Shown in pieces: positions 19,321 through 30,443 of a stretch of DNA of 64,000 nt (the first letter of the stretch is position 1; each line of letters starts with the position of its first letter). The notes under the pieces were generated by a model that was not told where the DNA came from, did not search any database, and saw nothing but the letters and a program-made list of their open reading frames with translations. Location: positions 434,001 to 498,000 of the forward strand of contig NZ_JACEZU010000003.1 in the NCBI RefSeq assembly GCF_014042355.1, in the 5' to 3' direction. Source of the stretch: Rugamonas apoptosis (GTDB lineage Bacteria > Pseudomonadota > Gammaproteobacteria > Burkholderiales > Burkholderiaceae_D). Made by a program: the position numbers and the translations under genes.

Positions 19321-19917
19321 ATGGACCTCGAACAATTTGCCACGAACGTCTATTACGATAGAACGTTCGACTGCGATGCCGCCAAGATCCTGCCCGGCGA
19401 GTATTACTACACCAAGAAGGATATGCTGATCGTGACGGTGCTCGGGTCCTGCGTGTCGGCCTGCATCCGCGACCGCACCACGGGGCTGGGCGGCATGAAC
19501 CACTTCATGCTGCCCGACGGCGGCGGCGACGGCAGTCCCGTGTCGGCCTCGGCCCGCTACGGCACGTATGCGATGGAGGTGCTGATCAACGACCTGCTCA
19601 AGGCCGGCGCCAAGCGCGAGAACCTGGAAGCGAAAGTGTTCGGCGGCGGCGCCGTGCTGAAAGGCTTCACGGCCATCAACGTGGGCGAACGCAACGCGGC
19701 CTTCGTGCTCAACTTCCTCAAGGTCGAGCGCATCCGCGTGGTGGCCGAGGATTTGAACGACATCCATCCGCGCAAGGTGTATTTCTTCCCCCGCACCGGC
19801 AAGGTGCTGGTCAAGAAGCTGATGCAAACCCATAACGATACGCTGGCGCGGCGCGAGATCGAATACGCCAGCCGGCTCAAGGTGGCGCCGGTGGCCGGCG
19901 CGATCGATCTGTTCTGA
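19321..19917 (+). CDS. cheD: Chemoreceptor glutamine deamidase CheD
   Basis: 198-aa CheD, which converts receptor glutamines to glutamates and in some species also modulates CheC. The catalytic Cys is in LGSCVSACIRD and the His in GGMNHFMLP. KVFGGGAVLKGF is also typical. It starts 9 bp after cheR and is followed by cheB, a common cheR-cheD-cheB order. Confidence 0.95.
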   Translation: MDLEQFATNVYYDRTFDCDAAKILPGEYYYTKKDMLIVTVLGSCVSACIRDRTTGLGGMNHFMLPDGGGDGSPVSASARYGTYAMEVLINDLLKAGAKRENLEAKVFGGGAVLKGFTAINVGERNAAFVLNFLKVERIRVVAEDLNDIHPRKVYFFPRTGKVLVKKLMQTHNDTLARREIEYASRLKVAPVAGAIDLF

Positions 19918-19949
19918 CAAGAAGTGGGCGCTAGCCCGGAAAGACCTGT

Positions 19950-21020
19950 ATGAAGATCAAAGTCCTGATCGTCGATGACTCCGCGCTGATCCGCAGCGTC
20001 ATGACGGAAATTATCAACAGCCAGCCCGACATGGAAGTGGTGGCGACGGCCCCCGATCCCCTGGTGGCGCGCGAGTTGATCAAGCAGACCAATCCCGACG
20101 TCCTGACCCTGGACGTGGAAATGCCGAAGATGGACGGCCTCGATTTCCTGGAAAAGCTGATGCGGCTGCGGCCGATGCCGGTGGTGATGGTGTCGTCGCT
20201 GACGGAGCGGGGCTCCGAGATCACCATGCGGGCGCTGGAACTGGGCGCGGTCGATTTTGTCACCAAGCCCAAGATTTCCATCCAGGCCGGCATGCGCGAA
20301 TACACGGAGCTGATCACGGACAAGATCCGGGCCGCCTCCAAGGCCCGGGTACGGGCGCGCACCCTGCCGCAGCCTGGCGCGGATGGCCATGCGCCGCTGC
20401 CCCAATTGCGCAATCCGCTCACCTCGTCGGAAAAGCTGATCATCATCGGCGCCTCCACCGGTGGTACGGAAGCGATCCGCGAATTCCTGATGCAGATGCC
20501 GTCCGACTGCCCCGGCATCCTGATCACCCAGCACATGCCGGAAGGGTTTACCCGCTCGTTCGCCAAGCGGCTCGATTCGCTGTGCAAGATCTCCGTGATG
20601 GAGGCGGCTGGCAATGAGCGCGTGCTGCCCGGCCACGCCTACATCGCCCCCGGCCATTCGCACCTGCTGCTGACCCGCAGCGGCGCCAACTACATGACCA
20701 AGATCGAACAGAGCGAACCGGTCAACCGCCACCGTCCTTCGGTGGACGTGTTGTTCCGCTCGGCCGCCCAGTGCGCGGGCAAGAACGCGGTGGGCGTGAT
20801 TTTGACGGGCATGGGCAAGGATGGCGCGGCCGGCATGCTGGAGATGAAGACGGCTGGCGCGTATAATTTTGCGCAGGACGAAGCCAGTTGTGTGGTGTTC
20901 GGCATGCCGCGCGAAGCCATCGCCATCGGCGCCGCGCACGAGGTGGGCGCGCTGCAGGCCTTGCCTGGCATGGTGCTCGGTTACCTGGCGACCCACGGCA
21001 TGCGCGCTTTGCGCGTGTAA
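19950..21020 (+). CDS. cheB: Chemotaxis methylesterase CheB
   Basis: 356-aa response regulator/esterase. The receiver domain has the phospho-acceptor Asp in [12 protein letters not shown]. After a linker comes the methylesterase domain with the catalytic serine in [11 protein letters not shown], histidine in ITQHMPEGF and aspartate in [10 protein letters not shown]. It removes methyl groups added by CheR when activated by CheA. Confidence 0.97.
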   Translation: MKIKVLIVDDSALIRSVMTEIINSQPDMEVVATAPDPLVARELIKQTNPDVLTLDVEMPKMDGLDFLEKLMRLRPMPVVMVSSLTERGSEITMRALELGAVDFVTKPKISIQAGMREYTELITDKIRAASKARVRARTLPQPGADGHAPLPQLRNPLTSSEKLIIIGASTGGTEAIREFLMQMPSDCPGILITQHMPEGFTRSFAKRLDSLCKISVMEAAGNERVLPGHAYIAPGHSHLLLTRSGANYMTKIEQSEPVNRHRPSVDVLFRSAAQCAGKNAVGVILTGMGKDGAAGMLEMKTAGAYNFAQDEASCVVFGMPREAIAIGAAHEVGALQALPGMVLGYLATHGMRALRV

Positions 21021-21145
21021 TCCGTGGAAGGATGACGTTTTACTGCGACTTTGTTCGCCTTCAAGCAACGAAAATGCTATCCTACAACTTGCTGGCAATT
21101 GTAGTCACTATTAACAACCGCGTAAGAGAATCAACGGAGTAATTC

Positions 21146-21535
21146 ATGGCTGATCCAAAGATGAAATTTTTAGTAGTAGACGATTTTTCGACGATGCGCC
21201 GTATCGTCCGGAATCTGTTGAAAGAACTGGGTTATGCCAACGTCGACGAGGCTGAAGACGGCGTGATGGCGCTGGCCAAGTTGCGTGCCGAATCGTTCGA
21301 CTTCGTGGTGTCGGACTGGAACATGCCCAACATGGACGGCTTGACCATGTTGCAAAACATCCGTGCCGATCCCGCGCTGGCCAAGCTGCCGGTGCTGATG
21401 GTGACTGCCGAAGCGAAGAAGGAAAACATCATTGCGGCGGCCCAGGCTGGCGCCAATGGTTATGTGGTCAAGCCATTCACGGCCGCCACGCTGGATGAAA
21501 AGCTCAACAAGATCTTCGAGAAACTCGGGGCCTGA
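21146..21535 (+). CDS. cheY: Chemotaxis response regulator CheY (copy 2)
   Basis: 129-aa receiver, closer to classical CheY than copy 1: [22 protein letters not shown], phospho-Asp in [12 protein letters not shown], and NGYVVKPF. It is likely the regulator that binds the flagellar switch protein FliM. A 125-bp gap to cheB with an inverted repeat (CTACAA-N11-TTGTAG at 21082-21104) could hold its own promoter. In many betaproteobacteria cheZ follows directly; here an EAL/HDOD gene follows. Confidence 0.96.
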   Translation: MADPKMKFLVVDDFSTMRRIVRNLLKELGYANVDEAEDGVMALAKLRAESFDFVVSDWNMPNMDGLTMLQNIRADPALAKLPVLMVTAEAKKENIIAAAQAGANGYVVKPFTAATLDEKLNKIFEKLGA

Positions 21536-21577
21536 TGAGATGGGGAGGGCCTGAGTGGGCCTTCCTGGAACATCACC

Positions 21578-22786
21578 ATGCATCAAACCAATTTCCTAGT
21601 CCGTGAGCCCTTGCTCGACCCCAAGCAGCGGGTGGTCGGCTATGAGTTGACGTGGCAACAGTCGTCGCTCGATCCGTTCACCGCGCAGGACCTGGAAGAG
21701 CTGGTCGGCTTCGTCGCCAGCCAGGTCAACGACGAGGACGGCGGCTGGCGGCTGCGCGACAAGATCCTGTTCCTGCAAGCCGTGCCGGCCATGTTGTCGA
21801 CCGACGCCTTGTACAACATGCCGCCCGAACATACGGTCCTGTCGATCAAGACCAGCGAGCTGGCCAATCCCAATACGTTACAAGCGGTGCAAGCCTTACG
21901 CGCCGGCGGTGTCGGCATCCTGCTGCGCGACGCCGACCTGGCCCGCATCGGCAACCGCCTGCCCACCATCGCCTCCTACGTGGAAGTACGCTTCTCGGGC
22001 GCCGACGTGGCATCCCAGGCGCGCAGCTACGCGCTGCTCAAGCAATCGACGGTGCGCATGGTCGGCCGGCCCGTGACCACTTGGGCCGACTTCGACGCCT
22101 GCGCCGCGCTGGGGCTGGACGCCTTCGTCGGCAAGCTGCACCTGACGCCCCGTCCCGGCAGCGACGCCAAGGGCATGAACCCGGCCCAGACCATCATCAT
22201 GCAACTGATGCAGATGGTGAAGCAGGAAGCGGACATTCAACAGATCGAAGCGGTGCTCAAGCGCGACGCCACGCTCTCCTACAAGCTGCTGCGTTTCATC
22301 AACTCCGCCGGTTTCGGCGCCGGGCGTGAAGTGCAATCGCTGCGCCAGGCATTGGCCCTGCTCGGTTACACGCCGCTGTACCGCTGGCTCACCTTGCTGT
22401 TGGCCACGGCCAGCACCAGCGGCTATTCGCCGGTGCTGCTGGAAACGGCCGTGGTGCGTGGCCGCGTGGCCGAGCTGCTGGGGCAAGCGGCGCTGGGCAA
22501 GAGCGAAGCGGAAAACATCTTCGTGGCCGGCATGTTCTCGCTGCTGGACCGGCTGCTGGGCATCCCCATGCAGGAAGTGCTGGAAGCGATCCAGCTGTCG
22601 GACGACGTGGTGGCCGCGCTGCTCACGCGCGGCGGCAAGTACGGCCCCTACCTGGCGCTGGCCGAAGCGTGCGAACTCAATTCCGCGCTGGTGGCATCGC
22701 TGGCCGCGTCGCTCAACCTGACGCCGCTGGACGTGAACAAGGCCCACCTGTCGGCCCTGGCCTGGGCCCAGAACCTGGCCGGCTGA
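21578..22786 (+). CDS. EAL/HDOD signalling protein
   Basis: 402-aa protein of the YuxH class. The N-terminal EAL-like domain starts with FLVREPLLDPKQRVVGYEL and appears catalytically degenerate: the metal/EAL motif is not seen. The C-terminal HDOD domain has LKRDATLSYKLLRFINSAGFG and SLRQALALLGYTPLYRWLTL. Such proteins are non-enzymatic adaptors in c-di-GMP-linked motility control. It lies 42 bp after cheY in the same direction, suggesting co-transcription. Confidence 0.85.
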   Translation: MHQTNFLVREPLLDPKQRVVGYELTWQQSSLDPFTAQDLEELVGFVASQVNDEDGGWRLRDKILFLQAVPAMLSTDALYNMPPEHTVLSIKTSELANPNTLQAVQALRAGGVGILLRDADLARIGNRLPTIASYVEVRFSGADVASQARSYALLKQSTVRMVGRPVTTWADFDACAALGLDAFVGKLHLTPRPGSDAKGMNPAQTIIMQLMQMVKQEADIQQIEAVLKRDATLSYKLLRFINSAGFGAGREVQSLRQALALLGYTPLYRWLTLLLATASTSGYSPVLLETAVVRGRVAELLGQAALGKSEAENIFVAGMFSLLDRLLGIPMQEVLEAIQLSDDVVAALLTRGGKYGPYLALAEACELNSALVASLAASLNLTPLDVNKAHLSALAWAQNLAG

Positions 22787-22811
22787 CTTGCGCCGGCGCG
22801 TAAGATAATTC

Positions 22812-22910
22812 GGGACGTAACTCAATTCCCCAATTTGGGACGTAACTCGGTTTTAGATAATTCGGGACGTAACTCAATTCCAGAATTTGGCAGAATTTGG
22901 GACGTAACTC
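22812..22910 (+). repeat. Four direct copies of GGGACGTAACTC
   Basis: GGGACGTAACTC occurs at 22812, 22837, 22864 and 22899, with related spacers (AATTC/CAATTT). The spacing is uneven (25, 27 and 35 bp). It adjoins the 3' end of the REP-associated transposase gene and is mirrored by two inverted copies on the other side. Confidence 0.85.
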
Positions 22911-22914
22911 GTTT

Positions 22915-23601
22915 TTACGGGTTTGGCCGGCGCCCGCGCTTACCTGGGGTTACCGCGCGGCCGAGTGTCCTGTTTAACTGCTCAATGAACTGAACGTTGC
23001 CGAGCGCGTAATTGCCGCTGGTGGCGCGCCGGATCTGCTCCACGAGTTCAGGCCGCAAGACGTCTGTGAACAACCCCCGATAGGCTTCTTGCCGTTCCGC
23101 GTCGTCCTTGCCCAACGCAATATACAGCGGATGTGGCCTCACCAGTGAACTAGGCTCACCCTCGGCATTGGCGCGGTAGCTTGACCAGCGATAGTCGGCC
23201 GGATGCGCGACGATGCTTGCCCGCACGGGGTTTAGTTCTATGTACCGCTGACACGTGAAGAAGTAGGTGTCTTCCTGCGTCAGGCAGGAGCGAAACCGGC
23301 CTTCCCATAATGTACCTGTTCGCCGATATGTCTTGTTGATGTAGCGGACGTAGCGTTGATTTTGCGTTTTCATCATGGCAGCCAGAGCCGTTGGGTTCGA
23401 GGCGGATAAAAGCAGATGTACGTGGTTGCACATCAGTGCATAGGCATGGATCGTGCACTCGGCCTCCTCCGCATGCGTTTGCAACCATGCCAGATAGTTG
23501 TCGCAATCTTTGTCGGAAAAGAAGCAGGCCTGTCGGTTGTGGCCACGCTGTATCAGGTGGATAGGGACATTGGCGAGGATGACGCGAGCATGGCGGGGCA
23601 T
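22915..23601 (-). CDS. REP-associated tyrosine transposase (Y1 family)
   Basis: 228-aa Y1 transposase of the IS200/IS605-like superfamily, RAYT branch. It has the metal-binding MCNHVHLLLS (HUH-type pair), MKTQNQRYVRYINKTYRRTGTLWEGRFRS and YFFTCQRYIELNPVRA with the nucleophile tyrosine region. RAYTs cut and join single-stranded REP sequences and are usually single-copy domesticated enzymes. Flanking inverted groups of GGGACGTAACTC are its probable substrate. The gene appears intact. Confidence 0.9.
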   Translation of the reverse strand: MPRHARVILANVPIHLIQRGHNRQACFFSDKDCDNYLAWLQTHAEEAECTIHAYALMCNHVHLLLSASNPTALAAMMKTQNQRYVRYINKTYRRTGTLWEGRFRSCLTQEDTYFFTCQRYIELNPVRASIVAHPADYRWSSYRANAEGEPSSLVRPHPLYIALGKDDAERQEAYRGLFTDVLRPELVEQIRRATSGNYALGNVQFIEQLNRTLGRAVTPGKRGRRPNP

Positions 23602-23711
23602 GATGGTACTCGATAGTCGTTTTGCACGAGGCTAGCATTGTCCCGATGAATAGATGTTGATACTGCGCTGAGATGGCGCGTCCGGTCGATGGAGGGGGGG
23701 GCGGCGAAAAT

Positions 23712-23746
23712 GAGTTACGTCCCGATTTGGAATTGAGTTACGTCCC
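23712..23746 (-). repeat. Two inverted copies of GGGACGTAACTC
   Basis: GAGTTACGTCCC at 23712-23723 and 23735-23746 are the reverse complement of the four copies at 22812-22910. Together they enclose the transposase gene as an inverted arrangement. Confidence 0.85.
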
Positions 23747-23770
23747 TCATTTGGCTGGACGACGGGGCGT

Positions 23771-23798
23771 AAAAAAACCAGCCGAGGCTGGTTTTTTT
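23771..23798. terminator. Bidirectional terminator between transposase region and panC
   Basis: Seven As, ACCAGC, a 4-nt loop CGAG, GCTGGT, then a T-run. It works on both strands and probably ends the leftward panC operon. Confidence 0.85.
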
Positions 23799-23816
23799 GT
23801 GGGGATGTGGTCCGCG

Positions 23817-25632
<1,816 letters not shown>

Positions 25633-25650
25633 GGTGCCCGCCCGGCGTGC

Positions 25651-25860
25651 TTAGAGTTTGTTCTGGTAGACGTAAGCCTGCTGTTTGACGGCCGAAGCCA
25701 GCTGGCGTTGCTGCTCGTCCAGCGACACGGGCGCCTGGTCCCACAGACGGGCACGGCCTTCCTGCTGGCCTTTTTCCATGTCGGGGTTCTTGGCTTTCAG
25801 CGCCTTGATGAACAGGGTGTGGTCGGATTCGTACAACTGGTGTTGTTTAGTGAGTTTCAT
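25651..25860 (-). CDS. DUF3460 family small protein
   Basis: 69-aa, charged, predicted cytosolic protein matching DUF3460 (YESDHTLFIKALKAKNP, then QQEGRARLWDQ). The function is unknown. It is the first gene of the unit with scpA (18 bp gap) and panC, an arrangement known from other Burkholderiales. Confidence 0.85.
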   Translation of the reverse strand: MKLTKQHQLYESDHTLFIKALKAKNPDMEKGQQEGRARLWDQAPVSLDEQQRQLASAVKQQAYVYQNKL

Positions 25861-25959
25861 ATTAGCTAGTTGGGTGAGTCAGCAGCGCGTATTTTACCGC
25901 GCCCGGCGCCAGGGGCGGTAATTCTATCGATGCGGTTGGGCAAGTTTAGGCCCGGGCGT

Positions 25960-26973
25960 CTAGAATTTGTGGCGTATGCCCAGCGCCGTCGTGTTGCCGT
26001 CGCTGGCTGTGCTCAGCTTGTCGTACACGAACACGGCGTAAATGTCGGTGCGCACCGACAGGCTGTAGTCGTAGCCGGCGGTGGCCGTGTCGCGCCGGAA
26101 TTCAGGCCGGTTCAGCCCGTCTTCGCGCGAGCGGGCCCACGACAACAGGTAGCGGCCGGCGCCGGCCGGCACTTGCAAGCCCAGTTGCGCGGTGCGGGTG
26201 CGGCGGCCCGTGAGGTCGGTCCGGTTGCGGTCGTAGCTGGCGTACAGCTTGACGGCGCGCAGGTCGTAGGCCACGCCCGTCAGCCACGTATCCTGGCGCG
26301 GTGCGGCGGGGGTGATGCCCAGTCCGGCTTCGACCCGCTGGCCGCCGGCCACCAGCAACAGGGGGCCGATCTCGTAGCGCAGCACGGCGGCCGCGTTGTG
26401 GCTGGCCGTGGCCGGGTTTTCACCGGGCGCATACTGGCCCACCAGCGTGACGCCGCCCAAGGTGGGTGAAGTGTAGTGCAGGGCGTTGCTCCAGCCTGTG
26501 TCACCCGTGACGGCGCTGCCGTAGGGCGCGCTCCATAACTGGGTCATGAGGGGCGAGAAGCGGGTCGAGAAGGCGTAGGGATTGAGGGCGGCCGAGGCCT
26601 GGAACAGGGGATTGGGCACCCGGCCCAGCTTGACGGTGCCGAAGTCGCCGCTCAAGCCCACATAGGCGGCGCGCGAAAACAGGGGATCGTTGGGGAAGCG
26701 GCCCGATTCGCCCGTGTCGAGCCGGACCACGCCTTCCAGCGCGAACACCGTCTTCAGCCCCCGTCCCAGTTCCTCGCTGCCGCCGAAGCCGTAGTAGGAC
26801 GTGGTCATGCCGCCATTGTTGATGGCCCTGGTCGCCACGCTGCCGCTCGTGTTGGAATTGCCGGCGAAAATGTCGAGGATGCCGTAGACCTGCACCCCCG
26901 TTTGCTGCGCCTGGCACAGCGCGGGCAGGCACAGCAGTAAGGGCGCCGCCAGGGCGGACAGGGTGGAGCGCAT
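25960..26973 (-). CDS. Outer-membrane porin
   Basis: 337-aa general porin of the betaproteobacterial type. The signal peptide ends ...CLPALCQAQ, followed by VQVYGILDIF and FGGSEELGRGLKTVFALEG. The C-terminus ends in RHKF, with the terminal phenylalanine used by the BAM machinery. It is a 16-strand trimeric channel for small solutes by family. The start at 26973 follows AAAGGA; an upstream extension was rejected. It appears monocistronic. Confidence 0.92.
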   Translation of the reverse strand: MRSTLSALAAPLLLCLPALCQAQQTGVQVYGILDIFAGNSNTSGSVATRAINNGGMTTSYYGFGGSEELGRGLKTVFALEGVVRLDTGESGRFPNDPLFSRAAYVGLSGDFGTVKLGRVPNPLFQASAALNPYAFSTRFSPLMTQLWSAPYGSAVTGDTGWSNALHYTSPTLGGVTLVGQYAPGENPATASHNAAAVLRYEIGPLLLVAGGQRVEAGLGITPAAPRQDTWLTGVAYDLRAVKLYASYDRNRTDLTGRRTRTAQLGLQVPAGAGRYLLSWARSREDGLNRPEFRRDTATAGYDYSLSVRTDIYAVFVYDKLSTASDGNTTALGIRHKF

Positions 26974-27208
26974 GGCAATTCCTTTCGTCCGGCGGGCGGT
27001 GGCGGCGCGTCCTGGGAGCGGCCACATGCAATGTTATGAAAGACTGAACTTTTATTCTACCTTCAATTGCTGTGCTGGACGACGATTACGGGGCCGTTGT
27101 GGCGGCGCCGGTACAAGCCAGGGGCGGCGGGTGTCCCGGCGCGATCGTGCGGGATCGGTTATGCTCAAGGGTTCAAGCTTGTCAGATTGACCTTTTCGGA
27201 TAGCCCGC

Positions 27209-28108
27209 ATGACCCATCGCCTCACGCCCCGGACCGCCCTGTTGTTGACCATACCGCCCCTGCTGTGGGCGGGAAACGCCATCGTCGGGCGCCTGGTGCA
27301 TGAGATGGTGCCGCCCATCCTGCTCAATTTCCTGCGCTGGCTGATCGCCTTCGCCATCCTGCTGCCGCTGGCCGGCCCCATCTTCCGGCGCGGCAGCAGC
27401 CTGTGGCCGCACTGGCGCCGCTTCGCCGTGCTGGGCTTGCTGGGGATCGGCATGTACAACGCGCTGCAATACCTGGCGCTGCAAACCTCCACCCCCATCA
27501 ACGTGACGCTGGTGGCGTCGGGCATGCCGGTGTGGATGATGCTGACCGGCTGGCTGTGTTTTGGCGCGCGCGTCACGCGGCGCCAGGTGGCCGGGGCCGT
27601 GCTGTCGATCGCCGGCGTGCTGCTGGTGCTGGCCCGTGGCGAGTGGGCGCACTTGCTGGCGCTGCGGCTGGTGGCGGGCGACCTGTTCATGATCCTGGCC
27701 AGCATCGCCTGGTCGCTCTACAGCTGGCTGCTCACGCGCGCGCATGAGCCGGCCGATCTGCGCGCCAACTGGGCCAGTTTCCTGCTGGCGCAGGTGGCGT
27801 TCGGCACCGTGTGGTCGGGCGCGTTCGCGGCCGGCGAATGGGCGCTGGGCAGCGCGCCCGTGCAATGGAGCTGGATGCTGGTGGCGGCCTTGCTGTATGT
27901 GGCCGTGTGCCCGGCCGTGATCGCGTTCCGCTGCTGGGGCGAAGGCGTGCGCGAGGCGGGGCCGGCCATTGGGGCGTTCTTTGTCAACCTCACGCCCCTG
28001 TTCGCGGCGGTGCTGTCGTCCGCCTTCCTGGGCGAGGCGCCGCACGGTTATCACGTGGCGGCGTTCGCGTTGATCGTGGGCGGCATCGTCGTCTCGTCGC
28101 GCCGCTAG
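27209..28108 (+). CDS. EamA-family (DMT) transporter
   Basis: 299-aa inner-membrane protein with about ten helices formed by two EamA repeats. The first begins LLLTIPPLLWAGNAIVGRLVH, and the second ends in FLGEAPHGYHVAAFALIVGG. The family exports metabolites such as amino acids; the substrate is not predictable. It is divergent from the porin gene and convergent with a GST gene. Confidence 0.9.
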   Translation: MTHRLTPRTALLLTIPPLLWAGNAIVGRLVHEMVPPILLNFLRWLIAFAILLPLAGPIFRRGSSLWPHWRRFAVLGLLGIGMYNALQYLALQTSTPINVTLVASGMPVWMMLTGWLCFGARVTRRQVAGAVLSIAGVLLVLARGEWAHLLALRLVAGDLFMILASIAWSLYSWLLTRAHEPADLRANWASFLLAQVAFGTVWSGAFAAGEWALGSAPVQWSWMLVAALLYVAVCPAVIAFRCWGEGVREAGPAIGAFFVNLTPLFAAVLSSAFLGEAPHGYHVAAFALIVGGIVVSSRR

Positions 28109-28146
28109 GGCAGTCCTATCACCGATGGAACGTCAGCGGTGTAACG

Positions 28147-28809
28147 TCAGCGGAAACGCTGCGGGATCGCTTCCTGGAACGGGTAGAACCGGAAATACGG
28201 CTTGGCTTCCTCCAGCACCCGGCGCACGGAGGGGCGGTCCATGAGACGCGTGAAATAGGCGTGCAGGTGATGGTGGTCGGGCGGGATCGTCACCAGCGTG
28301 CTGGCGTAGAACAGGGCCGGCGCCGCCGCGCAGTCGGCCATGCTGAAACCTGGTCCGGCCACCCAGGTGCGCGATCCCAGCCGTCGCTCCAACATGCCGT
28401 AGGCCGTGCCCAGCATGGTGCGCTGGGGCGCCAGGTCGGCTTGGGTGTGGTACAGGCGGTCGGCCACGATGCGTTGCATGGGGTCTTGCACATAATCGTC
28501 GAAGAAGCGCTCCCACAGCCGCACGTCGAGCGCGTCGTCCCAGTCGGTGGGGATCAGCGGGCGGTGGCCGGGGAAGTGGTGGTCCAGGTATTCGATGATG
28601 ATGGTGGACTCCGGCACGTCGCGCTGGCGCGTATGGTCGCGCAGCACGGGAAAGCGGACTGGCGGCCAGGCCGCGGCCAGCGTGGCCCGGTCGTCCGCCT
28701 GGCCCAGGTCGATCAGGCGCTTCTCGAACGGCGTGCCGTTCTCGTACAGCGCGATCAGCACCTTATGGCAGTAAGATGCCAGCGGGTGATAGTACAGTGT
28801 CAGGGACAT
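28147..28809 (-). CDS. Glutathione S-transferase family protein
   Basis: 220-aa GST. A thioredoxin-like N-terminal domain (LTLYYHPLASYCHKVLIALYE, with a Ser/Cys-type active-site region and PESTIIIEYLD for glutathione) is followed by an all-helical C-terminal domain with FSMADCAAAPALFYAS. The substrate is unknown. The start at MSLTLYY was chosen over a longer Arg/Pro-rich frame. Confidence 0.9.
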   Translation of the reverse strand: MSLTLYYHPLASYCHKVLIALYENGTPFEKRLIDLGQADDRATLAAAWPPVRFPVLRDHTRQRDVPESTIIIEYLDHHFPGHRPLIPTDWDDALDVRLWERFFDDYVQDPMQRIVADRLYHTQADLAPQRTMLGTAYGMLERRLGSRTWVAGPGFSMADCAAAPALFYASTLVTIPPDHHHLHAYFTRLMDRPSVRRVLEEAKPYFRFYPFQEAIPQRFR

Positions 28810-29056
28810 CGACTTTCTCCTCAAGGGAAGGGGCGGGCGCGACCTGCCCAATCTAACGCAATTTCCCTACCAGCGGCGCACGGGCTTGCCACAATAGAAA
28901 ATGGGTATTGCGCGCTCTGATATTTGCAGTAACATAAGATTGCTTGCAGTTTGGATGGCATGCCGTCTGGATTGCTTGCCGTTTGCAAAGTTGCCGCTCA
29001 TTTGATGGGGCGGCCTATTGCTCACTTTCCGCGTAGCGCACATTCGGGAGAATATG

Positions 29057-29473
29057 ATGGGATTGCTGGATCAGCTGGTGGGACAGGTCGCGGCCGCGGC
29101 CGGTGGGCAAGGCCAGGATGGCGCGTCGCAGGGCGGCCTGATGGACGGTGTGATGACCATGATCAATAATGCGGGCGGGGTGCCCGCGTTGCTGGAGCAA
29201 CTCAAGGCCAGCGGCCTGGGCGACCAGGTGGCGTCGTGGGTGGGAACGGGGGATAACCTGCCCGTCTCGGCCAGCCAGTTGGCCGATGCGCTGGGCGCGG
29301 GTCACCTGGCGCAGGTGGCGCAGCAGGCGGGCGTGGAACCGCAGCATGCGGCCAGCGGGCTGGCGCAATTGTTGCCGCAGTTGATAGACCAGCTGAGCCC
29401 GGGTGGCCAGATGCCGGAAGGCAATTTGCTGTCCCAGGGCTTGAGCATGCTGGCCGGGAAATTCTTGGGATGA
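29057..29473 (+). CDS. YidB-like (DUF937) protein
   Basis: 138-aa protein of the YidB/DUF937 family: MGLLDQLVGQV at the start, GGVPALLEQLKASGLGDQVASWVG in the middle, and PQLIDQLSPGGQMPEG near the end. It is a predicted cytosolic protein of unknown role. The second of two adjacent ATGs gives the better distance (6 bp) to GGGAG. It is divergent from the GST gene. Confidence 0.88.
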   Translation: MGLLDQLVGQVAAAAGGQGQDGASQGGLMDGVMTMINNAGGVPALLEQLKASGLGDQVASWVGTGDNLPVSASQLADALGAGHLAQVAQQAGVEPQHAASGLAQLLPQLIDQLSPGGQMPEGNLLSQGLSMLAGKFLG

Positions 29474-29546
29474 CCGCGTGGCGCCCTGTGCGCCGCGTGG
29501 CGGGTGCTGTGATAACTTTAATTCAATTCAAATAACGAGGATTTTT

Positions 29547-29849
29547 ATGAAAAAAATGATTGCCGTATGTGTCGCCGCCCTGGTATCGACCGCCGCCTTC
29601 GCCGCCGCGCCTGAGGCCGCCCCTGCCGCCAAGACGGCCCAGCAGAACAAGATGACCACTTGCAACGCCGACGCCACCGGCAAGAAGGGCGATGAGCGCA
29701 AGGCCTTCATGAAGGAGTGCCTGAGCGCCAAGCCGGCCGCGCCTGTGACCCAGCAGAGCAAAATGAAGACCTGCAACGCCGACGCCGGCCCGATGAAAGG
29801 TGATGAGCGCAAGGCCTTCATGAAGAAATGCCTGAGCGCCAGTAAATAA
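29547..29849 (+). CDS. PsiF-repeat secreted protein
   Basis: 100-aa exported protein. A signal peptide (MIAVCVAALVSTAAFAA) precedes two tandem PsiF repeats, each with QQxKMxTCNADA then KGDERKAFMKxCLSA. The paired cysteines probably form disulfides. In E. coli psiF is phosphate-starvation inducible; here regulation is not visible. GAGGA precedes the ATG. Confidence 0.9.
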   Translation: MKKMIAVCVAALVSTAAFAAAPEAAPAAKTAQQNKMTTCNADATGKKGDERKAFMKECLSAKPAAPVTQQSKMKTCNADAGPMKGDERKAFMKKCLSASK

Positions 29850-29886
29850 GCAGGACGCCCGCCCCAACGTAAGGCAATGTCCAACA

Positions 29887-29934
29887 TGGGGACGTCACGC
29901 ACGCCGGTAAAGCCCGGAATGTGTGACGTCCCCA
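29887..29934. repeat. REP-like long hairpin with 12-bp perfect arms
   Basis: TGGGGACGTCAC (29887-29898) is exactly complementary to GTGACGTCCCCA (29923-29934), with a 24-nt centre that is itself partly complementary (GCCGG/CCGG). It sits between the convergent psiF-like and acetyltransferase genes. It could be a bidirectional terminator, but it has no T-run and looks like a repetitive palindrome. Confidence 0.75.
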
Positions 29935-29941
29935 ATTTGCT

Positions 29942-30421
29942 TTAGCGCCGCAGCAGGCGGCGCATGACCACCGGGGCGGGTTCCAGCGGGTTGGCGTGCG
30001 AGTATTCCAGCTCTTCGGCCAGCTCGAATTCGAAGGCCGTGTAGAAGTCGATCAGCTTGGGCTGGTCGCTGCGCACGGCCAGCCGTACTTCATCCACGCC
30101 AGCGGCCAGTGCGTGATGGATCACCGCTTCCAGCAAATGCTGCGACAGGTGATGGCCACGGTGGCCGGGCAGCACACCCATGCGCGCCACTTCCCACACA
30201 TCGGGCTCCGCGTCGAGCGGCAGCCAGCGCGCGGAACCGACCGGTTCTTCGTCCACCAATAAAACAAAACCGCCGCCGTCGCGCAGGTGTTGCGCGACGA
30301 GTACGGCGGTTTCGCGGTGGCCGCTGGAAGTGACGTTGACCTTGCCGGCCCACGCGGCGCGCGTGAGCTCGGCGATCAGTTTTGCATCTTCTGCCGTCGC
30401 CTCGCGCACCAGGATGTTCAT
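29942..30421 (-). CDS. GNAT family N-acetyltransferase
   Basis: 159-aa acetyltransferase. The acetyl-CoA site is VARMGVLPGHRGHHLSQHLL (the R/Q-x-x-G-x-G/A region). The C-terminal half has LAVRSDQPKLIDFYTAFEF. The substrate is unknown. It begins 22 bp after the metG stop and has AAGGCGG upstream, so it is probably translated from the metG mRNA. Confidence 0.88.
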   Translation of the reverse strand: MNILVREATAEDAKLIAELTRAAWAGKVNVTSSGHRETAVLVAQHLRDGGGFVLLVDEEPVGSARWLPLDAEPDVWEVARMGVLPGHRGHHLSQHLLEAVIHHALAAGVDEVRLAVRSDQPKLIDFYTAFEFELAEELEYSHANPLEPAPVVMRRLLRR

Positions 30422-30443
30422 GCGGCCGCCTTGATCCTTGTCA

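Noticed and set aside
22812..22910. Repeat cluster as a CRISPR array
   Set aside because: Units are only 12 bp, spacers differ in length and repeat each other, copies are inverted on the other side, and no cas genes are near.
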